64,000 nucleotides of DNA. Source: Liquidambar formosana (taxonomy: Eukaryota > Streptophyta > Magnoliopsida > Saxifragales > Altingiaceae). Of the stretch, positions 58,441 to 64,000 are shown piece after piece; the stretch's first letter is position 1; every line of letters begins with the position of its first letter. Location of the stretch: contig CM077820.1 in NCBI GenBank assembly GCA_039720395.1, forward strand, positions 10,887,338-10,951,337, given 5' to 3'. The position numbers were made by a program, and so were the translations under genes. Below the pieces are notes generated by a model. The model had not been told where the DNA came from. It saw nothing but the letters and a program-made list of their open reading frames with translations, and did no database searches.

Positions 58441-61308
58441 GAGAGAGGAGAGGTAAGAGGTGAAAGTGAGCGAGTTCACGCCCAATAAAATTTTAGAAGA
58501 AAAAAGGGAAAGAAAAAAAAAAGGAAAACAAGAATCATCTTTCTCAAAAGGAAAACAAGATGGTCATATTTGGTGGGTGCCTGGATGGTCACGACATTGG
58601 TGTCTTCTTTTGAACACATCCATTTACTTGACTTTATCAAATGCAATTAATACCGCAATCCTTACCTTTCAAGATAGTCATATCTGGTGGGTGCCTGGAT
58701 GGTCATGAACATGAATGATGCCCACATATTTTCGAGACTGATCTACGATCTTTCAAGGGAAATTTAATGAAACTTGGAATTGTGTAAAGGCTTGACAAAT
58801 TGGGAATACATCTCTATTCTTGTTGGGTCCTACTTGAGGCTTTGATCACTTGACCCAATTCAAAAATCAAACAACTATTCAATGTGTATTCAATGTGATA
58901 ACGAACTATACGTGGATGGGAAGGGATATGTTTACATTTAGTATAAAACTTTCTCAATATCTTAACATTTTGCTAATTTAATTGTTAGATTAAATATTAT
59001 ATTCATGCACCTCATGCATGCCGATTTTAAGTTAATCAGATATCAAAAAGCATTTAATCTGTACATAAACTTACATTTATTTTATAAATAAAATTATAAT
59101 TTAGGGGCAATTTACAAATGAGCTAATTTCTTATCTCCGATTATCTTGAAATTCAGCATACATGATGTATAATAATATTGGGCTTTGTTATATATCTCGA
59201 ATTTGAGATTTCCAATCAAATTCAAAGGTGGAACCCACTTTCAGTTGATATTTTTAGTTTTCGTCTCAATATAGGTTTCGTCCTTCTTAGCTAATTTTGC
59301 TTCTTTTGTGAGTTGAATTGTAACAATTATAAGCCACCAATACCGGCTTTTCTTTATTGTTTATTTTTCTTACTCATTTCTTCGATTGTATTCTTTCTTC
59401 TTTCTTTTAATAATACTTCAAGCCTACGAGGTTTAGACGCAAGCTTTATTTCTCAGTGGTTTTAGAAATGTTTCTAATTTAAGAATCAGATAAATTCATC
59501 AACAAGATTATGAATTGAGATTTAGGGAACTGTTGTGCTAATTGGGTCATTTTAATGGCATTTGTCAAGTTTGGCTAAGTCACCATAAAAATTTGCCACA
59601 TTAGCAACAAAGAATGATCATGAATATTCACTAATCGATGTGTTTCGATCGTCAAGTAAATCCAGTGTACAAAATCAGCTGGATTAACAATTTGGAGCAT
59701 TTGATTTTGTTTTAGATAGTAATGGAAAACAGTAGTATGCAATCGGGAAAAATAGGTTGATGATAGGAATCGATAAGGGTCTCTGCCACATGTCGTGTGA
59801 CCCAAAAAAAAAAAAAAATGACAGAAAATCTGCATTTGGACAATGTACTATTGCCGTATCCAATACATTTTGTAGACCGACTTCATAAAATGGGACGCCC
59901 TAATCCTCACGGATAGAGATGCTCAAATTCAAGATGACCAAATTTAATGGTTGGTGATAAATCATGATTAATGCCCGTGTATTTTAATTTTTTGGCCAAG
60001 GATATTTTGAGGCATAGTGCAAGAAATGAGTGGACAAACCAGACTGAGAAATCCCACCCCATGGATGGATGGTATTCCATGGTATCCATTGGAAATTAAT
60101 GTATAACCTCTTCTAGTCTTCTATGCATTTACGTGCCAAGTTGTCGATTGAGTCTTTTTTTTTACTAGTCCTTTTCTTTAGCCGATTCTTTGTATGACTA
60201 GTTTTGCGGGACTTTAAGGTCCAATTTATTTGGGCGTAAAAAATACGCAAAGTACTCTTAATTTTAATTAGGGATGCATTATCTGATTAAACTTTTTTAT
60301 TTATCACCCGTTAAACCAAGTTCATTGGGTGCCTTTTCTTTATTTATTTTATTTATTTTATTAAAAAAACACACATGCTAGGAGGGTTGGGGTTAAGGCC
60401 TACCAGATTTATTATGCAAACGATAAACATTACATACGCAAATGACCCATATGAAGATTATCATAGAATACAATGAAACATAAGTCGCTTTATTTGCAGA
60501 CAAATCTATTGATTTTTTGAGTTATTTCTTCCTAAACAGAGAAAAATATATATAGTTTCAATCACAGTTGTCTTAGTGTAATGATAACTTTTAGTCCTTA
60601 TTGGTAAGATGAAACATGTTTAGTTCTACTCAACAACAAAATGGAAAGAAAAGGAAGAAGAAAAACAAGAATCATTTTTCTCAAAATTGTTTCAAACAAT
60701 GTAGAAACTCTTATTAGTCCAAATTGAGGTATCTGTGCTAAGAACCGGCTTGTGAATGGAGACCAACTAGGGGTCGCTCTTTCATGTCATGTGATACAAT
60801 CTTGTAATAAAAAAAAAATGCATTCGAACGTCGTAATTTTCACACATCCAACACCTTCATGAAATTGGTGTGTTCTTTTGAACAAAGTTGTGGATGGTCA
60901 TGAACATAAATGATGCCCACTCATTTTCCAGCTAGACTAATCACTTGCTTCTTTTTTCTTTTTCTTTTTCTTTTTTTTTTAAATTTTTTATTTTATTTTA
61001 TTTTATTTATCAAATGATAGAAATTATGCATTGAAGATAGAAAACGGTTACATCAGACATCTTCTATTAAGTCTTTGCCCACTTCTCACGGCTAAATATA
61101 TATTGCAATGAATTGATAGGTTTTTTTTTCCTTCATAGAGTCTATAAAATTATAAAATTTTATAAGAAACATGTGTGTATTCAGAGTCAACTCATTCTTC
61201 CTAGACGTGAAAATGAGTAAAGAAACATAAGAAGGCAACATATTATAAAATTTGTCATTAAAATTAGACATAAGGCTAGGATCATCAAGGAGCATGTGTA
61301 TTCAGAGT
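58441..61308. other. No gene; degenerate module copies
   Basis: Contains GGTGGGTGCCTGGATGGTCA twice (near 58,572 and 58,686), module pieces at 59,880-60,250, the repeat at 60,490-60,870, and a promoter-like scrap at 61,068-61,140 (TCTTTGCCCACTTCTCACGG). The flank ending TTCAGAGT is the hAT target site. Confidence 0.45.
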
Positions 61309-61506
61309 CAATGGCGGATCCAAGAATTTATACTAGGGGGGCAACTTTCTTTGGATGTAACTGTGTTTTTTTTTTTTCCTCTTTCTAACTCTATAAATTA
61401 AATAATCATTTGAAGTAACCTTCTATATACAATAAAATTAATAAGAACAAAGAAAATTTTTTGAACTTAATAATTAATACAAAAACTTAAATATTCATTG
61501 ATAATT

Positions 61507-61764
61507 TTTTTTTCTTTTTTTTTTTATAAAGTAATGTATGTATTAAACCAAAAAGGGGCATAACCCAAGGACGTGAGACATATACAAGCACTAACCAAGA
61601 ACCTTAACTAAAACTTTAGGAACTAGCTCCACAAAAGAAATAAAAGAACACCTACTAGTACTAGTATACGTGACAACAAAACCACTAAAAAAGAGTCTTT
61701 ACAAAAGACGACTTGAGGTCAAAATTGAAGTTTCCACCTCATCAAAAGTTCTTATGTTCCTACT
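61507..61764 (-). mobile_element. Possible antisense LINE 3' end inside the hAT element
   Basis: A T-rich tract (61,507-61,525) followed by ATAAAGTAATGTATGTATTAA and GGGGCATAACCC. On the minus strand this reads as a LINE-like 3' UTR ending in an A tract. The target duplication is not clear. Confidence 0.35.
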
Positions 61765-62079
61765 TTATAATTGTCCCCGACAAGTCTTTATGTTTTGAAA
61801 GCGTTGAATGATAATTTCATTATCAATGCTATCAAAAATATCTTTTTCAATATATACAACCAAACTATTATTCATCTATTCATCTCCCATTCGGTTACGC
61901 AATCGACTCTTCACAATTTTCATAACATAAAACACCCTCTCCACTGTAGAAGTCCCAATGGGTAAAATCAATGCCAATGTCACAAGCAAGTAAACTAATG
62001 GATATATTATGTCTTTCATAGTTTGAACCATTTTGGACCTTTTGGTGGAGCCGCACCCTGCACTCAAGAGGAGTCGCAC
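61765..62079 (-). pseudogene. hAT transposase C-terminal dimerisation region
   Basis: The minus strand encodes YPLVYLLVTLALILPIGTST, VERVFYVMKIVKSRLRNRMG and DE, then TAG (61878-61876), then MNNSLVVYIEKDIFDSI and on to TAA at 61767-61765. ALILP, STVERVF and KSRLRNRMGD are the hallmark of the hAT dimerisation domain. The catalytic part and the zinc finger are deleted and one stop interrupts the rest, so it is inactive. Confidence 0.88.
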
Positions 62080-62599
62080 GATTGTCGTGAGTAATGACTC
62101 ATAATGAACCTTGGATTCTTGGAGAGTTGGAGGGTTGGAGGGATCAATTTACAAAAGTCAACAAGAGTGGCTGAGTCACGAGTGGGTTTTGAAGGCTTGA
62201 GTAAATGATGTCATCATTCATGGGTCAGAGTGGGGAAAAAAAGAAAAGAGAGAGGAGTAGGGGGGGTTCCATAATAAAATTAGAGGGGTTAAAAAAATAT
62301 TTCAGAAGGGTTAGATTTAAAATTGTGGACATATATGTATAGTAAAAAAAAAAATTTGAATAGGTGAGGGGGTCAGCTGCCCCCCCCCCCCCCCTGGCAC
62401 CCCCCTCCCTCCGCCCCTGTTCAGAGTCGTAACAATAGAGTAGTGCACTAATTATCAGTTTAAATGAAGATAGAATTGCCATGAAGACATGTACTTATGC
62501 ACTAATTATTTTTTCCTTATAGAATGTATTTTCCTTTTAAAAATGCTTTGAGCAAATCAAATATGAGTTAAAACTCATCCCGTTAACCTAATCATTTGA

Positions 62600-62880
62600 C
62601 AAACCTTTTTTTTTTTTTTTTAATTTAAAAAGCCATTTAAAATTTTGTGTTCTGTTTTTATCTTGTGCCACCCACTAGTCCCCAACTGAAACCCATTAAT
62701 TTGATTTCAATTGGGGAAGTTTCCTCCCCCATGCCTTGACTAACTTCATAGATTCTTTGCCCACTTTATAGCTATACGTCAACTCATGAGACAGCAACTA
62801 TTCCAAATGAATTGGTAGCACTTTTCCCTCATAGAGTCTGCCTAGTTATTTTGACTACGATTTTTACTAGAAGTAAGAAT
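62600..62880 (+). pseudogene. Orphan receptor-gene upstream region
   Basis: CACCCACTAGTCCCCAACTG, TTTGATTTCAATTGGGGAAG, CTTTGCCCACTT and TAGAGTCTGCCTAGTTATTT correspond to 22,630-22,980 and 35,980-36,210. The similarity ends before any leader or coding sequence. Confidence 0.55.
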
Positions 62881-62938
62881 TTATTTTCCAAAATGCACGC
62901 CTTTAAATTCTCTCTCTCTCTTATTATTATTATTATTA

Positions 62939-63348
62939 GGGCCAGGCTATTGCCACCATATAAAATACTCTAAGCCCCCCATTTAATTTACATTTTTAAG
63001 GTTTTATGAAAAATATAAAAAAAATTTATGAAAACTAATCACATAGTCTACTAGAAAACATCATTCCGGATAACTTTGTAGAAGAGAGTTTTTCCAAAAT
63101 TTGTCATTTAGGTAGACTTTTTGACAATTTTTCATGAAAAATGGAATAGAGATTGTAAATGGCCAAAAAGTCTGCTTAAATGATAGATTTTGGAAAAAAT
63201 TTCTTCTACAAAGTTGTTCAGAATGATGTTTTCTAATGAACAATGTTATTAATTTTCGTAAAAACCTTTTATATTTTTCATAAAACCTCAAAAAGTGTAA
63301 ACTAAAGGGGGGCTTTGAGTACTTTATGTTGTGGCAATAGCCTCACTC
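62939..63348. mobile_element. MULE-like MITE (410 bp)
   Basis: Long inverted ends: AGGCTATTGCCAC on both sides, continuing through ATAAA(A/G)TACTC and AAGCCCCCC to GGTTTTATGAAAAATATAAA. Flanked by TTATTATTA (62930-62938, 63349-63357), a possible 9-bp duplication, but the site is a TTA microsatellite so this is not decisive. Confidence 0.6.
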
Positions 63349-63357
63349 TTATTATTA

Positions 63358-64000
63358 TTATTATTATTTTTGTTCTTCCTTTTGATTTGTACTCAATGAA
63401 AAAGTTTATGTTAAATATTTGACATTATTTTTATCTTTTTTTTATTATTTTTTTTCAAGTACATGTATCGTGGAATAACTTATGGTACCGCCAATCAAAG
63501 TGGAAAAAAGTTTTACACTTTAGATAGCAAGATTCATTATAGTAGATTTTTAATTTGATAAATAGTAGATTTTAGTAATAATTTTCTGTCAATAAATAAG
63601 GTAGAATGGATATTTAGAAATCACAATTTCAATGAAACTACTTGGATGTTGTCTTCTTTGATTTTAGTAATCGTCTTATGTATAATAGATAAGTTTCTGA
63701 GGTTAGCTTGTTTGGCTACTTTCTCAAAAATGTGTTTACAAAAAAGGGTAATATTTTTTGAGAAAAAGTTTGTAGAATATAATCACAAAAAAAAAAAGAA
63801 GAAAGAAACAAGAAAGGAGACAAGAAAGTGGCCAACTTAAATACTACGGAGTTCACGGCCAAAAGTTTAAAGTCTTTTGTTTTTTTTTTTTTTTTTGCGC
63901 CCCCAAGTCTTGGGAGTTTGTACCCCTAGCTAGTATTGAAGGATTTTAGAGTCCACTTTATTCGGGCGTCAAAAATACACCAAGTATTCTTAATCTTATT
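63358..64000. other. No gene; start of another intergenic module
   Basis: AT-rich. The last 100 bases (TTTTAGAGTCCACTTTATTC, AATACACCAAGTATTCTTAA) begin another copy of the receptor-cluster module, which runs off the window. Confidence 0.5.

Larger units (their letters stand above)
61309..62419 (-). mobile_element. Internally deleted hAT transposon (1111 bp)
   Basis: A perfect 8-bp target duplication TTCAGAGT (61301-61308, 62420-62427), the hAT size. Ends CAATGGCGGATCC and, reverse-complemented from the right, CAGGGGCGGAGGG. Inside is only the end of a transposase on the minus strand. A run of about 16 C (near 62,380-62,395) lies in the right end region. Confidence 0.88.

Overview
This is a 64-kb piece of AT-rich nuclear DNA from a flowering plant, almost certainly a dicot. 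Evidence for this is spliced plant genes, two Ty1-copia elements, MULE, hAT, Harbinger, Helitron and Stowaway-type elements, an L1-like LINE, and an EIX/Cf-type LRR receptor-like protein gene. No bacterial operons, rRNA, tRNA or CRISPR structures were seen. The species cannot be fixed from sequence alone. Everything here comes from reading the sequence; no searches or computations were run, and repeat edges given to the nearest 10-50 bp are approximate.

Layout. 1-4.65 kb: decayed dispersed repeats, a small MITE, and on the minus strand the first exon of a gene resembling LPA2 (LOW PSII ACCUMULATION 2, a chloroplast photosystem II assembly factor), broken by a stop at codon 6. 4.65-9.93 kb: a nearly intact Ty1-copia element on the plus strand with one stop codon inside RNase H and a leader carrying 12 CCACGTCA motifs. 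11.06-11.35 kb: a Stowaway MITE. 12.39-19.24 kb: a second, minus-strand copia element with apparently identical LTRs and a perfect 5-bp target duplication. Its gag, protease and integrase core are gone, and the space holds an antisense 202-codon ORF, a minus-strand gene-like unit and three families of tandem repeats. 19.77-20.57 kb: a probable solo LTR.

22.6-26.45 kb holds the one gene that looks functional, an LRR receptor-like protein of about 1051 residues. It is interrupted by a 196-bp poly(A)-tailed insertion whose 17-bp target duplication contains CAG|GT. Splicing at the duplicated CAG|GT would remove insertion plus one duplication copy exactly and restore the frame, so this looks like an intron made by a retroposon.

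28-52.6 kb is a segmental duplication. Two copies (29.19-33.72 and 46.13-50.75 kb) carry exons of a gene resembling mediator-associated protein 2, each broken in a different way. A decayed LRK10-like kinase follows the first copy. Between the copies lie a Helitron and a three-level nest: a Harbinger-like element holding two MULEs, the second holding a LINE in its terminal repeat. 52.6-64 kb is built of degenerate copies of the sequence found upstream of the receptor gene, with no receptor coding sequence left, plus another Harbinger-like element, an internally deleted hAT element and a small MULE-like MITE.

Together the window reads as a decayed receptor-like-protein cluster, expanded by duplication and filled by successive transposon insertions, in which one receptor gene survives by (probably) splicing out an insertion.
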